From the IMG/VR virus record IMGVR_UViG_3300021425_000040, positions 1 through 59,022 of that record: a stretch of DNA of 59,022 nucleotides; one strand, written 5' to 3'. Positions 10,559 through 17,485 of this stretch are shown here, in pieces (positions within the stretch are counted from its first letter, which is position 1; every line of letters starts with the position of its first letter). The translations under genes were made by a program, and so were the position numbers. The notes beneath the pieces were generated by a model. That model saw nothing but the letters and a program-made list of their open reading frames with translations. It ran no database searches and was not told the DNA's origin. The DNA comes from a virus.

Positions 10559-10935
10559 ACTGTAATCTCTGGAACTACGTTAAATTTTCCTTCGAGTATT
10601 CTAGTAACAACTCCAGAAGGAGATTGTATTTCGAGATCATATTTAAGAGAACCAGGAGGTATAGCAGAAGTATTAGCTGCAGCAATTAATAGCCTAACGT
10701 TTCCGTTAGCTCCATCTTCGCTGTCTTCTACCGAACCATTTAATATACAGTGACCATTTGAGGTAGCATTACTATGTAAATCTACTATAAGGTCTCCACC
10801 GCTATATTCACGAACGTGCATCCTAACTAAATAGTTGTTAAGACTTACCGCTGTACCAGTGGAATCTTTATAGGTTATGATTTTATCAAAAGTAGCTCCT
10901 TGCTCACAAGTGAAATTATACTTTCCTGCTGACAT
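10555..10935 (-). CDS. Phage beta-sandwich structural protein
   Basis: 126 aa, with the pattern 'FTCEQGATFDKIITYKDSTG' then 'VRMHVREYSGG' and 'LKYDLEIQSPSGVVTRILEG'. This layout resembles small beta-sandwich proteins of phage head-tail or baseplate regions (LtfC/BppU-N-like fold); the family assignment is from memory. It overlaps the 1589-aa fibre by 4 nt (ATGA) and lies 1 nt from the upstream gene, so it is co-expressed with the fibre and may attach or assemble it. Confidence 0.6.
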   Translation of the reverse strand: MSAGKYNFTCEQGATFDKIITYKDSTGTAVSLNNYLVRMHVREYSGGDLIVDLHSNATSNGHCILNGSVEDSEDGANGNVRLLIAAANTSAIPPGSLKYDLEIQSPSGVVTRILEGKFNVVPEITV

Positions 10936-11391
10936 TTATTTTTTGTCTCCTAGCAGATCCTTCATCAAGGAATCGTAGTTATTATTGATTTGTACGGCTA
11001 CTCCAGTATCGCGCTTTGGTCGTGCTGAGGTTTCCATATCATTAAGAAGCTTCATCCAATCAAGTAAATCTTTCTTAGAATAGACACCTGACTCAAAAGC
11101 TTCCTGTAGTTTCTCGTCGATAACTTTGTTTATAACTGTTAATCGCTTTTGGCGATTTAAGTAGCCTTGGCTTAAATAAACGTTATCCACGTAAGATTTA
11201 ACTTCTTTATTCTCAATAATACTGGTTACTTGGTCCATTGTCAATGAGTGATTTTTAGCTATTTCATCAATGCTCTGACCGGCTAGAAAATCATTTGCAA
11301 CAAGTAGGTATGTAGGATCAAGCGCTGGAGCAGCGAGTGATTCATTTAGTTGTTCGCTGTAAGTAACAGGTATGTTTGGTTTATCATTCAT
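10936..11391 (-). CDS. Small-terminase-like DNA-binding protein
   Basis: 151 aa. An HTH-like segment 'QSIDEIAKNHSLTMDQVTSI' (residues ~38-57) is followed by helical residues and 'INNNYDSLMKDLLGDKK' at the C-terminus. Small terminase subunits often show this order: HTH, oligomerisation helices, then a short tail that contacts the large subunit. The call is an inference from that layout, and no terminase large subunit is in the window. Another kind of HTH protein is possible. Confidence 0.45.
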   Translation of the reverse strand: MNDKPNIPVTYSEQLNESLAAPALDPTYLLVANDFLAGQSIDEIAKNHSLTMDQVTSIIENKEVKSYVDNVYLSQGYLNRQKRLTVINKVIDEKLQEAFESGVYSKKDLLDWMKLLNDMETSARPKRDTGVAVQINNNYDSLMKDLLGDKK

Positions 11392-11742
11392 TTATAAGTC
11401 TTCTTTTAATTTATCCCAAGGCTGTTCGCCTGACCATGCTTGGAAGTTTCTTACTGGTGCTAGCAAACACATTGTTTTATCAGGAAACATAATTGTTATG
11501 CTAGTTGTTTTAGTATCTAAGTTTGTCCATATATACAGCCCTGCTCTGTAAAACTGTTTTGTACTAGACTCACGGATCATGCTGTCTCCTGTGAATATTA
11601 GTCGTTCATCTACTTTACGAAGTACTTCAAATACGTCTATAACATTGTTACATGGCAGCATAGCTGTCATAGTTTTTTCTTGTCCTAAAGCAGAGGTCGC
11701 AGTAGAAATCAGTAGTGCGGTAATTAAAAATATGCGTTTCAT
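11392..11742 (-). CDS. Secreted small protein with signal peptide
   Basis: 116 aa. MKRIFLITALLISTATSALG is a clear signal peptide (positive start, hydrophobic core, AxG cleavage at ~20). The mature part has two cysteines (LPCNN, TMCLL) and no motif I can name. It overlaps the upstream gene by 4 nt. Export to the periplasm suggests a role at the envelope, such as lysis or superinfection control, but nothing proves that. Confidence 0.7.
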   Translation of the reverse strand: MKRIFLITALLISTATSALGQEKTMTAMLPCNNVIDVFEVLRKVDERLIFTGDSMIRESSTKQFYRAGLYIWTNLDTKTTSITIMFPDKTMCLLAPVRNFQAWSGEQPWDKLKEDL

Positions 11743-12212
11743 AGTTCACTCTCATATGTTATGGTGAAGATCATATCAGCCACTCCGTAAGGAGCCATAA
11801 CACCTTCATCAGTGCTAAGTTGTAGTATTCTTACATCGACTAAACAATCTACACGATTTTTTAAATTATTGAGTACATGCTCTATATCATCTAGTAGTGC
11901 TTCTGCCCACCAGGTAGAATCTTCATTTTCTCCTAAGTCTTCATGTACATAACCTCTAAGATTAAAAGTAGCAGTTTTATATCTAATACCTGCTTCAGCT
12001 TCTCTAAAGGCTTCTTCTACTATATAAAAGCAGATTGTAGGAAAATCGTTAAGCTCATATAAAAACTTATAACTTGGAAAACAATTTTCATGGCAATCTG
12101 TATTAAAAGTATACTGTTTAGGGCCTGGAAGATGAGCTGTTTGAATAGAGGTGCCTCCATCAATAGTTCTTAGCTCTTCTGTTAAGCTTCTAAGTAAAGT
12201 TAACTTGTTCAT
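11739..12212 (-). CDS. Tail terminator/completion-like protein
   Basis: 157 aa. The pattern is an N-terminal helix 'LTLLRSLTEELRTI', 'FPTICFYIVEEAFREA', a central strand 'YKTATFNLRGYVHEDLGEN', 'WAEALLDDIEHVLNNLK', then 'VDVRILQLSTDEGVMAPYGV' and a final strand. This alpha/beta order resembles tail-terminator or neck proteins of long-tailed phages. I infer this from layout and from its position among structural genes; identity is not certain. Confidence 0.45.
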   Translation of the reverse strand: MNKLTLLRSLTEELRTIDGGTSIQTAHLPGPKQYTFNTDCHENCFPSYKFLYELNDFPTICFYIVEEAFREAEAGIRYKTATFNLRGYVHEDLGENEDSTWWAEALLDDIEHVLNNLKNRVDCLVDVRILQLSTDEGVMAPYGVADMIFTITYESEL

Positions 12213-12553
12213 TCTGGCTGTACAGGCTTTGTACCAAATGTTCTGTTATATCCTGGATCTTCATCATAGGCGCCTGCCCACTTATTCTCGGTAAAAGCTG
12301 CAAACTCTATAAGAGCATCTAAATCAAAAAAAATATCAGATATCCAACTCTCAAGTTCTATTGTTTTAGCTTTTAAGTCTGCTATATCGCGAGACGCATT
12401 AATCTCATCTTCTACAGCCATACGACTAGTTAATTGTGCTACTTGTTCGGTTAGTTGTTCTATTGTTTGTGCTTGTTGAGCTGTCCACCAAACAAATGCA
12501 CTTACTTGCAGTACTATCGCAGCAACAACTCCTATGCTAAATTTTGTGTTCAT
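12209..12553 (-). CDS. Single-TM coiled-coil protein, possibly i-spanin-like
   Basis: 114 aa. An N-terminal membrane anchor (FSIGVVAAIVLQVSAFVWW, residues ~5-23) is followed by a coiled coil (QTIEQLTEQVAQLTSRM) and an acidic, aromatic C-terminus. The topology fits an inner-membrane spanin or another membrane-tethered phage factor. A partner outer-membrane lipoprotein was not found next to it. It overlaps both neighbours by 4 nt. Confidence 0.5.
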   Translation of the reverse strand: MNTKFSIGVVAAIVLQVSAFVWWTAQQAQTIEQLTEQVAQLTSRMAVEDEINASRDIADLKAKTIELESWISDIFFDLDALIEFAAFTENKWAGAYDEDPGYNRTFGTKPVQPE

Positions 12554-12771
12554 TGTTTATACTCCATTTCAGTTATAACTTCACGGCCTTCACGATCATT
12601 TGCAATGCCCGCAGCTAAACTTTGTATCTGTTCTATTATATGATTACAGCTGTCTTGGTCATACTTTTTTTCTGCTTGTTCAGAAAACTCATTACGCAGC
12701 CTATGTACTTGTACAGCTAAATCGTGCATTGTGTTTATTCGTTGGATAACACTCTCAATACTATGCCTCAT
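12550..12771 (-). CDS. Hypothetical helical protein, 73 aa
   Basis: Mostly helical, charged sequence (SIESVIQRINTMHDLAVQVH; 'EQIQSLAAGIANDREG'). No family recognised. It overlaps the downstream TM protein by 4 nt and the upstream gene by 11 nt, the packing expected of a real gene in this operon. Confidence 0.6.
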   Translation of the reverse strand: MRHSIESVIQRINTMHDLAVQVHRLRNEFSEQAEKKYDQDSCNHIIEQIQSLAAGIANDREGREVITEMEYKQ

Positions 12772-12946
12772 GCTTACTCCTCAAATGTTTTTCATACGCT
12801 TCTTCAAATCCGTCTTCATGATAACAAAGCTCGTGATTACCCCACATACGTTTAAAATACCCATTATAGCTATCTTTCATAGTCTTATCATCTACAATAT
12901 GACCTTTAACCATGTAAAACAGTTTAGCTATTTCTTTATCAGTCAT
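12761..12946 (-). CDS. Hypothetical protein, 61 aa
   Basis: Acidic and basic residues are mixed, with aromatic positions (YNGYFKRMWGNHELCYHEDG). No motif recognised. It overlaps both neighbours by 8-11 nt. It is real by gene packing and plausible composition only. Confidence 0.5.
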   Translation of the reverse strand: MTDKEIAKLFYMVKGHIVDDKTMKDSYNGYFKRMWGNHELCYHEDGFEEAYEKHLRSKHEA

Positions 12947-13175
12947 CGCTTATATCCCCGCTTGAATCTTTATAACGTAGCTTAGGTGTATCATCTCTAC
13001 AACGCTCGCTGCAGTACCATATACGTCCTTTACTAGCTATGCCACAAAATACATCATAGGCTCGATGATCACCGTTGCCAAGTGCTTCAAAAGATATATG
13101 AGTAGCTGTGCATCTGCTCACAGTCCCAAGCTCCACATCCATACAGGAATAATTATGAAATGAAACAGTACGCAC
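12939..13175 (-). CDS. Hypothetical protein with a possible zinc-binding CxxxC
   Basis: 78 aa if read from a GTG at 13175; an ATG at 13142 (MDVELGTVSRC) would give 67 aa. 'WYCSERC' together with upstream cysteines (SRC, VFC) could bind a metal. The first ~50 nt overlap the possible 35-aa membrane ORF at 13118-13225 in another frame. This favours the shorter start if both are translated, although neither start has a strong ribosome binding site. Confidence 0.5.
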   Translation of the reverse strand: MRTVSFHNYSCMDVELGTVSRCTATHISFEALGNGDHRAYDVFCGIASKGRIWYCSERCRDDTPKLRYKDSSGDISDD

Positions 13176-13225
13176 ATAAATATCATTAACTTAACAGTTA
13201 ACATATTATTATTTTTGTTAGTCAT
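13118..13225 (-). CDS. Possible 35-aa membrane protein
   Basis: MTNKNNNMLTVKLMIFMCVL then a further hydrophobic stretch gives one membrane helix. Its ATG overlaps the lipase stop (ATGACTAA), which is typical of coupled genes here. It conflicts with the 5' end of the 78-aa ORF, and the ribosome binding site is weak, so it remains tentative. Confidence 0.35.
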   Translation of the reverse strand: MTNKNNNMLTVKLMIFMCVLFHFIIIPVWMWSLGL

Positions 13226-13973
13226 TTATTAACTTTTCTATAGCATTAACATATCCAGGCATAGAATGATCACTTATAGAATCAAAACGTCCGGCAGCTA
13301 GTCCAAGACCTATGCCACGTATACGATCCCATGCTCTTGACAATCCATGAACACTGCGTTTCTTGCCGTAGGAACTTATATAGTGCTCATCGCCATCATG
13401 ACGATAACCCATTATCCATAAAGGTACGCGTGTTACAATATCATTATTATTAACCCAACGATTATGCGTAACGCTCAAAGAACAGCAAAAAGCTGCATTG
13501 CCTACGCGAGGAGAGCCATAAGTATAAAGTTCTCTTACCTCTGGTAACATTATATCATCTTGACAACGAGATGCCAAGATTGTTGCCATTGCAGCTCCTA
13601 GTGAATGTCCACAAAACCATACTCTACGGTTGCCTGCTGCTTTCAAATGTGGTAATATCAAAGAATATAAATCATCACACTCTTGTTTAAAACCTCGATG
13701 TACACGACCTACTGTTTCTGCCGCAGTCATAGCTGCTTTAAGATCAGCACTAACATCGTTCCATTCGCCTGGCTCTGTTCCACGACACGCAATTACTAAA
13801 TCATATTTGCTTGAAAAGCAATAGGCTTGTGCGCCGTCACGATCTAAAAAAGTTATTTCACTAAAACCTAGTTGTTGACCTCGTCTACGTGCAGGGGTTT
13901 CATCTCTGTAAGAAGTATTTGATAATCTTGCAAATAACAAACTCTTTTCCAGAAAGGATAATTCTTCAATCAT
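13218..13973 (-). CDS. Class 3 lipase (alpha/beta hydrolase)
   Basis: 251 aa, a typical length for Lipase_3. The nucleophile elbow GHSLGA places Ser at ~124. 'TYGSPRVGNAAF' is the family signature after it. The acid is Asp ~178 in NNNDIVTRVP and the base His ~236 in SDHSMPGY, so the catalytic triad looks complete. 'ACRGTEPGEWNDV' supplies the oxyanion-loop region. There is no signal peptide or TM segment, so it should act in the cytoplasm unless released by lysis. Its start has a strong AAAGGAG. Likely substrates are acylglycerols or phospholipids. It is the 5'-most gene of the left minus-strand block. Confidence 0.85.
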   Translation of the reverse strand: MIEELSFLEKSLLFARLSNTSYRDETPARRRGQQLGFSEITFLDRDGAQAYCFSSKYDLVIACRGTEPGEWNDVSADLKAAMTAAETVGRVHRGFKQECDDLYSLILPHLKAAGNRRVWFCGHSLGAAMATILASRCQDDIMLPEVRELYTYGSPRVGNAAFCCSLSVTHNRWVNNNDIVTRVPLWIMGYRHDGDEHYISSYGKKRSVHGLSRAWDRIRGIGLGLAAGRFDSISDHSMPGYVNAIEKLIND

Positions 13974-14170
13974 AGTACAACTCCTTTACAAAATTAATTG
14001 TATATAGCATAAAGTTATCATAGTATTTGTACTATGTCCAACTCTTTTAACGAAAATTCAAAAAATTACTGGGGGAACGCGTGTGAGTGTGCGCAGCGCA
14101 CGCATAGGTTGTAATGTGCCAAAACCGCCCTACCATAGGTTGCAAAAATAATAAAACTACAGTTTTTTTT
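13974..14170. other. Non-coding stretch upstream of the lipase
   Basis: I see no convincing gene here. On the minus strand TTGGAC and ATAACT-like boxes precede the lipase, forming a weak promoter candidate. A 13-bp dyad GTGCGC-A-GCGCAC lies at 14089-14101 in a locally GC-rich, T-poor stretch. The base composition shifts from AT-rich to GC-rich at about 14070 and stays GC-rich through the HNH gene. Confidence 0.4.
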
Positions 14171-14190
14171 AAAAACGGCAGTTTTTGCCG
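14171..14190 (-). terminator. Intrinsic terminator of the HNH gene
   Basis: Read on the minus strand, CGGCA-AAAAC-TGCCG forms a 5-bp stem followed by TTTTT. It starts just beyond the HNH stop. A second dyad CGGCCC-TATAC-GGGCCG at 14189-14205 overlaps the last codons of the gene. Confidence 0.7.
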
Positions 14191-14193
14191 GCC

Positions 14194-14514
14194 CTATACG
14201 GGCCGATATGGTTTTGCGATACCAGCGGCGGCTGCCTTGCAATATTTTGCCCAATATGCGCGACGGCTTTCTATTTCGGCGCGGGCTTCGCTATACGGCG
14301 CATATGCGCGAAAAACTACGTTTGCGGTTCCTTGCACCTTATTGCAAACATCGCACAAGCGCACAAAATTTTCTAGAACCATTGCGCCACCATTGGCTTC
14401 AGAAACTAAGTGACCCGCTTCGCGAGCATCCCAAGTGCCGCAAGCTGCGCAGCAATCAAAGCGCGCGAAAACTTCGTTGCGGATTTTTGCGGGGATTCTT
14501 GATTTTTTAGCCAT
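14194..14514 (-). CDS. HNH endonuclease
   Basis: 106 aa. CAACGTWD supplies the first CxxC, and the motif AGHLVSEANGGAMVLENFV followed by LCDVCN gives the H, N and second CxxC of a treble-clef HNH nuclease. The invariant His is in 'AGHLV' and the Asn in 'LENFV'. The gene is GC-richer than its minus-strand neighbours and sits exactly at the strand-switch boundary, with its own promoter and terminator. That suggests an independently acquired homing-type endonuclease or moron. The ribosome binding site is AGGAG. Confidence 0.8.
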   Translation of the reverse strand: MAKKSRIPAKIRNEVFARFDCCAACGTWDAREAGHLVSEANGGAMVLENFVRLCDVCNKVQGTANVVFRAYAPYSEARAEIESRRAYWAKYCKAAAAGIAKPYRPV

Positions 14515-14539
14515 GTCGTTTTCTCCTATCTATAATAAG

Positions 14540-14568
14540 AATATACATACCGCGGGCGATAAATACAA
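14540..14568 (-). promoter_or_regulatory. Sigma70-type promoter for the HNH gene
   Basis: Minus strand: TTGTAT (14563-14568), 17-nt spacer, TATATT (14540-14545), then AGGAG and the HNH ATG. Four of six and five of six bases match consensus. Confidence 0.6.
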
Positions 14569-14610
14569 GAGAAAAAAGGACTTTTTTTAAAAAAAATTTG
14601 TTTTGCTTTA

Positions 14611-14684
14611 AAATCAATAGGTTAGCAGATTTTTGCAAAAAAAGCTGAATATGGGCTTGAAACCCGCGAAAATATGCTTATATT
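14611..14684 (+). promoter_or_regulatory. Promoter region of the plus-strand island, with cassette left arm
   Basis: AAAATCAATAGGTTAGCAG is the left arm of the stem-loop family that recurs through this island, here without its right arm. Downstream, TTGAAA (14657-14662), 16 nt, TATATT (14679-14684) is a good promoter for the first gene at 14715. Confidence 0.6.
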
Positions 14685-14714
14685 AATATTATGACATTTA
14701 CGAAAGGATTTAAA

Positions 14715-14948
14715 ATGTTTGGATATATTGTTCGCGAAACCGAAAAAGCCGTTGCCTTTGTTCAAGAGGGCAAATTTGCGGGCGTCGAAGTCAAGGCGCT
14801 ATGGGTTCCACGGTCTAAAATCAATTCTATGGTTGAGCGCGATAGCTACTCGCCAAGCATCCAGCTTGCCGGTGAGAAAATTCGCCGCTTTGGAATTCCA
14901 ACGGATATTGAAATTGATCCAGAATTTTTAAAAAAGATTGGGGTGTAA
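14715..14948 (+). CDS. Hypothetical 77-aa early protein
   Basis: The start at 14715 (MFGYIVRETEKAVAF) is chosen over an ATG 24 nt upstream because AAAGGA precedes it at correct spacing and the -10 box lies immediately before the upstream ATG. The protein reads as a small alpha/beta fold ('VKALWVPRSKINSM', 'EKIRRFGIPTDIEIDPEFL'). No family recognised. It is the first gene of a three-gene unit. Confidence 0.65.
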   Translation: MFGYIVRETEKAVAFVQEGKFAGVEVKALWVPRSKINSMVERDSYSPSIQLAGEKIRRFGIPTDIEIDPEFLKKIGV

Positions 14949-14949
14949 A

Positions 14950-15087
14950 ATGAAAATCGCAAAGCGTAAACCCCAAACACCGCAGCCCGTAAAAAGGGCT
15001 GACGGTTCATGGTTTGTTCCATCTCGCCGTTGTTCGTCAACAATCAACAATAAAATTTCTAGCAGCTTCAAAGGAGTTAAAAAATGA
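14950..15087 (+). CDS. Small basic protein, 45 aa
   Basis: MKIAKRKPQTPQPVKRADGS, then WFVPSRRC and a Ser/Lys-rich end. Strongly basic and proline-rich, possibly nucleic-acid or host-protein binding. It starts 1 nt after the previous stop and ends in an ATGA overlap with the next gene, so its translation is likely coupled. Confidence 0.55.
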   Translation: MKIAKRKPQTPQPVKRADGSWFVPSRRCSSTINNKISSSFKGVKK

Positions 15088-15209
15088 GCGATCTGGATAT
15101 TATAAAGTACCACCTGTCTACAAAAGAATTCTGGTTCGGTATAGTTGTAACTCTACTAGGTACGCTTGCAATATGGGTAGCAGTGCAACTTGCAGCTGAG
15201 TTCTTGTAA
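15084..15209 (+). CDS. Small membrane protein, 41 aa
   Basis: MSDLDIIKYHLSTKEFWFG is followed by one TM helix (IVVTLLGTLAIWVAVQLAA). AAAGGAG lies at good spacing and the ATG overlaps the previous stop. It probably sits in the host inner membrane; function unknown. Confidence 0.6.
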   Translation: MSDLDIIKYHLSTKEFWFGIVVTLLGTLAIWVAVQLAAEFL

Positions 15210-15218
15210 AAAGCGTGC

Positions 15219-15316
15219 AAAATCAATAGCTTAGCGGCAGGGCCGCCCCGCCCGCTAAGTAGTTGATTTTAAACAGTTTTTTTAGGGTTGCAAAGCAATT
15301 AAAACTATGCGATAAA
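15219..15316 (+). promoter_or_regulatory. Stem-loop/promoter cassette 1
   Basis: AAAATCAA...CTTAGCGG pairs with CCGCTAAG...TTGATTTT (15219-15270) around a GC-rich centre and is followed by an ACAGTTTTTTT tract. It can therefore act as terminator for the upstream unit. Then TTGCAA (15288-15293), 17 nt, GATAAA (15311-15316) drives the gene at 15347. Confidence 0.65.
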
Positions 15317-15346
15317 CTTATATAAGATAACAAAGGAGAAAATCTT

Positions 15347-15832
15347 ATGACTACATTTTACACCGCTGGAAAAGTTTGGCACAATAAAAAATTTCAAAAT
15401 CTGCGTGATGATCTAGGCTATGCTGTAAAAGCTCGCTGGATTGACTTAGAAAATGATAGTGATTTTGTGCAAAATCAAAAAGATCAGCTCTGGAATTTGT
15501 GCTATGAAGATGTTCGGGATAGTGATTTCTTGCTGCTATATTGTGAAGATTTTAACGAAGAACAGCGCGGAGCGCTAGTTGAAATTGGAATGGCTTATGG
15601 CTGCGGAAAACCAGTATATGCTATAGGTAAGTGTGCAAGCATTGCACCTAATGAAATATCTGATGTTGCCTTCACGCATTTCAAAAACTGGACATGGCTA
15701 GAAACGACTGACTTAGTAGAAGGTGCAGACCAAGCTATTGCTATGCATGAAGGAAAGCAAAAGGCCCAGCGCCTTGTGAGTATGTTTAAAGATTTTAGAA
15801 CTGTTGGAACAGTACAATCGGAGGTTGCATAA
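15347..15832 (+). CDS. Nucleoside 2-deoxyribosyltransferase-like protein
   Basis: 161 aa. The fold signature is visible: 'FYTAGKVW' (first strand), 'YEDVRDSDFLLLYCED' (acidic residues after the second helix) and GALVEIGMAYGCGKPVYAIG, in which Glu79 corresponds to the catalytic nucleophile of the NDT/DUF4406-like superfamily and GKPV is the conserved end. Such enzymes cleave or exchange the base of deoxynucleosides or deoxynucleotides and serve salvage or nucleotide-pool change. AAAGGAG precedes the ATG. It is followed without a gap by the DUF6899-like gene. Confidence 0.65.
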   Translation: MTTFYTAGKVWHNKKFQNLRDDLGYAVKARWIDLENDSDFVQNQKDQLWNLCYEDVRDSDFLLLYCEDFNEEQRGALVEIGMAYGCGKPVYAIGKCASIAPNEISDVAFTHFKNWTWLETTDLVEGADQAIAMHEGKQKAQRLVSMFKDFRTVGTVQSEVA

Positions 15833-16123
15833 ATGCCTTATATTCCCGTAGAAGATCGTTCACGCGTTGATGAAGCTGTAATGGATCAAGGGTGCCAATG
15901 GGTACCCAACAACGCCGGAGAGCTAAACTGGTTAGTATCTAGTTTTATAAATAATTTTTTAGAAGTGCATGGTGTACGCTATGCGTATCTAAATGAAATG
16001 ATGGGCGCTCTAGAGTGTTGCAAGCTAGAGCTGTATCGCAAGGTAGGTGCGCCTTATGAAGAAATAAAAGAGGCTGAAAATGGTAAAGCGTACTCAGTCG
16101 AATTGCAAGGAGCTGATTACTGA
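15833..16123 (+). CDS. DUF6899-like phage protein
   Basis: 96 aa. It begins MPYIPVEDR and contains 'NNAGELNWLVSSF' and 'LNEMMGALECCKLELYRKVG' followed by 'APYEEIKEAENGKAY'. That order (start, GELN, GALECxKLE-YR, APYE, NG-Y) is the pattern I remember for a phage-specific family of unknown function. The ATG directly follows the previous stop. Confidence 0.7.
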   Translation: MPYIPVEDRSRVDEAVMDQGCQWVPNNAGELNWLVSSFINNFLEVHGVRYAYLNEMMGALECCKLELYRKVGAPYEEIKEAENGKAYSVELQGADY

Positions 16124-16147
16124 GAATAATCCAACGCCTAATAATCC

Positions 16148-16249
16148 TTTAATATCAAAGGGTTAGAGGGCGCGGCGCCCCCGCGCGCTAAGTGCTTGAT
16201 TTTAAACACTTTTTTAGTGCTTGACAATAATATAATAAAAGAGTATGGT
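16148..16249 (+). promoter_or_regulatory. Stem-loop/promoter cassette 2
   Basis: AATATCAAAGGGTTAG opposes CTAAGTGCTTGATTTTAAAC around a GC core and ends in ACTTTTTT. TTGACA (16221-16226), 17 nt, TATGGT (16244-16249) follows. It separates the NDT unit from the first HTH paralogue. Confidence 0.7.
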
Positions 16250-16277
16250 TTCTTATAGTCAATTAAAAGGAGTTCTC

Positions 16278-16604
16278 ATGGCTACTAAAACTGTAAATTA
16301 TACTACCGCACAAGTTGATCAAATTATCAGCATGTACAAGCAATCAGGTAATGAAGCTTTGCCAGAGATTGCTGCAGCTGTTGGTAAATCAGTTCGCTCT
16401 GTACGTTCTAAGCTAGTGCGGGAAGGCGTATACGTGGCTACCCCTAAGCCAAAACGGTCTTCAATTGATAAAGGACCTACTAAAAAAGAGCTTCTTAATG
16501 AGCTCGAGAAGGTGTGTGGTTTTGATGTCACACCTCTGTCTGGTTCTACAAAAGAGGGATTGCTTTCGCTGATCTCTTTTGCTAAAAAAATGGGAGAAGC
16601 TTAG
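16278..16604 (+). CDS. HTH regulator-like protein, paralogue 1
   Basis: 108 aa from the ATG at 16278, chosen because AAAAGGAG precedes it and it matches the starts of its two paralogues. The N-terminal half is an HTH-like domain: a helix 'QVDQIISMYKQSG', 'EIAAAVGKSVRSVRSKLV' as helix-turn-recognition helix, then REGVYVATPK. The C-terminal half (TKKELLNELE...SGSTKEGLLSLI) resembles a small SAP/HeH-like helical motif. It probably binds DNA. Which promoters it controls is unknown, but the paralogues sit behind regulatory cassettes or structured leaders in this island. Confidence 0.7.
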   Translation: MATKTVNYTTAQVDQIISMYKQSGNEALPEIAAAVGKSVRSVRSKLVREGVYVATPKPKRSSIDKGPTKKELLNELEKVCGFDVTPLSGSTKEGLLSLISFAKKMGEA

Positions 16605-16634
16605 GCTTCTCCACAACCCTTTTAGGAGATATTT

Positions 16635-16802
16635 ATGTCTGTAAAAACTGCTATATGTTACGATGAGTGCGGCACGGAAGTTTCTATCCAAGTCGAGAGC
16701 TATCACCAGATACCTCAAGAATGGCGGTTCTGCTATTGGCAAGAATTCAGTGATCGGGAGCTTGCTGAGTGGCGGCTGGATCAGGAGCAAGACTGGCCCT
16801 AG
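16635..16802 (+). CDS. Small acidic Trp-rich protein, 55 aa
   Basis: MSVKTAICYDECGTEVSIQV then five tryptophans and many Glu/Asp residues. Strong TTAGGAG at 7-nt spacing, 30 nt behind the HTH gene in the same unit. Acidity and size suggest a host-protein inhibitor or DNA-mimic type early protein, but this is speculation. Confidence 0.6.
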   Translation: MSVKTAICYDECGTEVSIQVESYHQIPQEWRFCYWQEFSDRELAEWRLDQEQDWP

Positions 16803-16809
16803 CCTCGCA

Positions 16810-16998
16810 AAAAACCCTTTAATATCAAAGGGTTAGCCGCACCGCCAAAAAAGTGTGTAATATCAAGGGGTTAGCAAGGGGGTCGCCCCGCTCGCTAAGT
16901 TATTGATTTTAAAGGGTTTTTTAATTCAAATAAAATGCTAAGTGCTTGTTTTTAAACGATTCTTTTCTGTTGACTTCAGCTGATTTATTCTTTATAAG
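16810..16998 (+). promoter_or_regulatory. Stem-loop/promoter cassette 3 (duplicated arms)
   Basis: Two left arms occur (AATATCAAAGGGTTAGCC at ~16821 and AATATCAAGGGGTTAGC at ~16860). A right arm CTCGCTAAGTTATTGATTTT (~16891) follows with a T tract, and then a second right-arm block GCTAAGTGCTTGTTTTTAAA (~16937). Next come TTGACT (16970-16975), 17 nt, TATAAG (16993-16998). It looks like two cassettes fused by recombination. Confidence 0.7.
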
Positions 16999-17021
16999 TT
17001 ATATATAAGGAGAATTTACTA

Positions 17022-17477
17022 ATGATTAAAAATATTTCTATCTTTGATTTAGACGGAACCTGCGTTGATAGCTCGCATAGGCAAGCTACTCTTGCAGATG
17101 GTACGCTAAACTTGGCGGCTTGGTTTGCCAACGCTACACCTGAAAAGATAGCTCAAGACAAGCTGCTTCCTTTAGCCAAGGAAATAAGCAACCGTAAAGA
17201 TAAAGGCGATTATGTGATAATCTGCACTGCTAGGAATATGTCTAGCGCAGATTATGAGTTTTTGAAAAAGAATAACATGGTTGCTCACAAGATTATTTCT
17301 CGCCCTGTGGGAAATATGGAAGCAGACGGATCACTTAAGGCGAAACAGCTTTCATCCTTTTTAAGCCTCCGCCAATTTAAAAGAGCTTCAAAAGTGATGT
17401 TTGATGACGCGCAAAGTGTCCGTTCTGCTATCCGAAAAATTGGTATTGCGGTACTAGATCCCGCAAAAATCAACTAG
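17022..17477 (+). CDS. HAD-superfamily phosphatase
   Basis: 151 aa. Motif I is IFDLDGT (Asp9 nucleophile, Asp11). Motif II is ICTAR with Thr69. Motif III Lys is near 108 (KAKQLSS). Motif IV is MFDDA (Asp128/129). This is the layout of small HAD phosphatases related to the 3'-phosphatase half of polynucleotide kinase and to phage 5'-nucleotidases. A role in nucleotide or nucleic-acid end metabolism is likely. The ribosome binding site is AAGGAG. Confidence 0.75.
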   Translation: MIKNISIFDLDGTCVDSSHRQATLADGTLNLAAWFANATPEKIAQDKLLPLAKEISNRKDKGDYVIICTARNMSSADYEFLKKNNMVAHKIISRPVGNMEADGSLKAKQLSSFLSLRQFKRASKVMFDDAQSVRSAIRKIGIAVLDPAKIN

Positions 17478-17485
17478 AGGTTGTT

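Noticed and set aside
12731-12985. Plus-strand hydrophobic ORF of 84 aa
   Set aside because: Antisense to tightly packed minus genes and without a ribosome binding site.
14114-14510. Several plus-strand ORFs opposite the HNH gene
   Set aside because: They are antisense to a gene with complete HNH motifs, promoter and terminator; they exist because the region is GC-rich and poor in stops.
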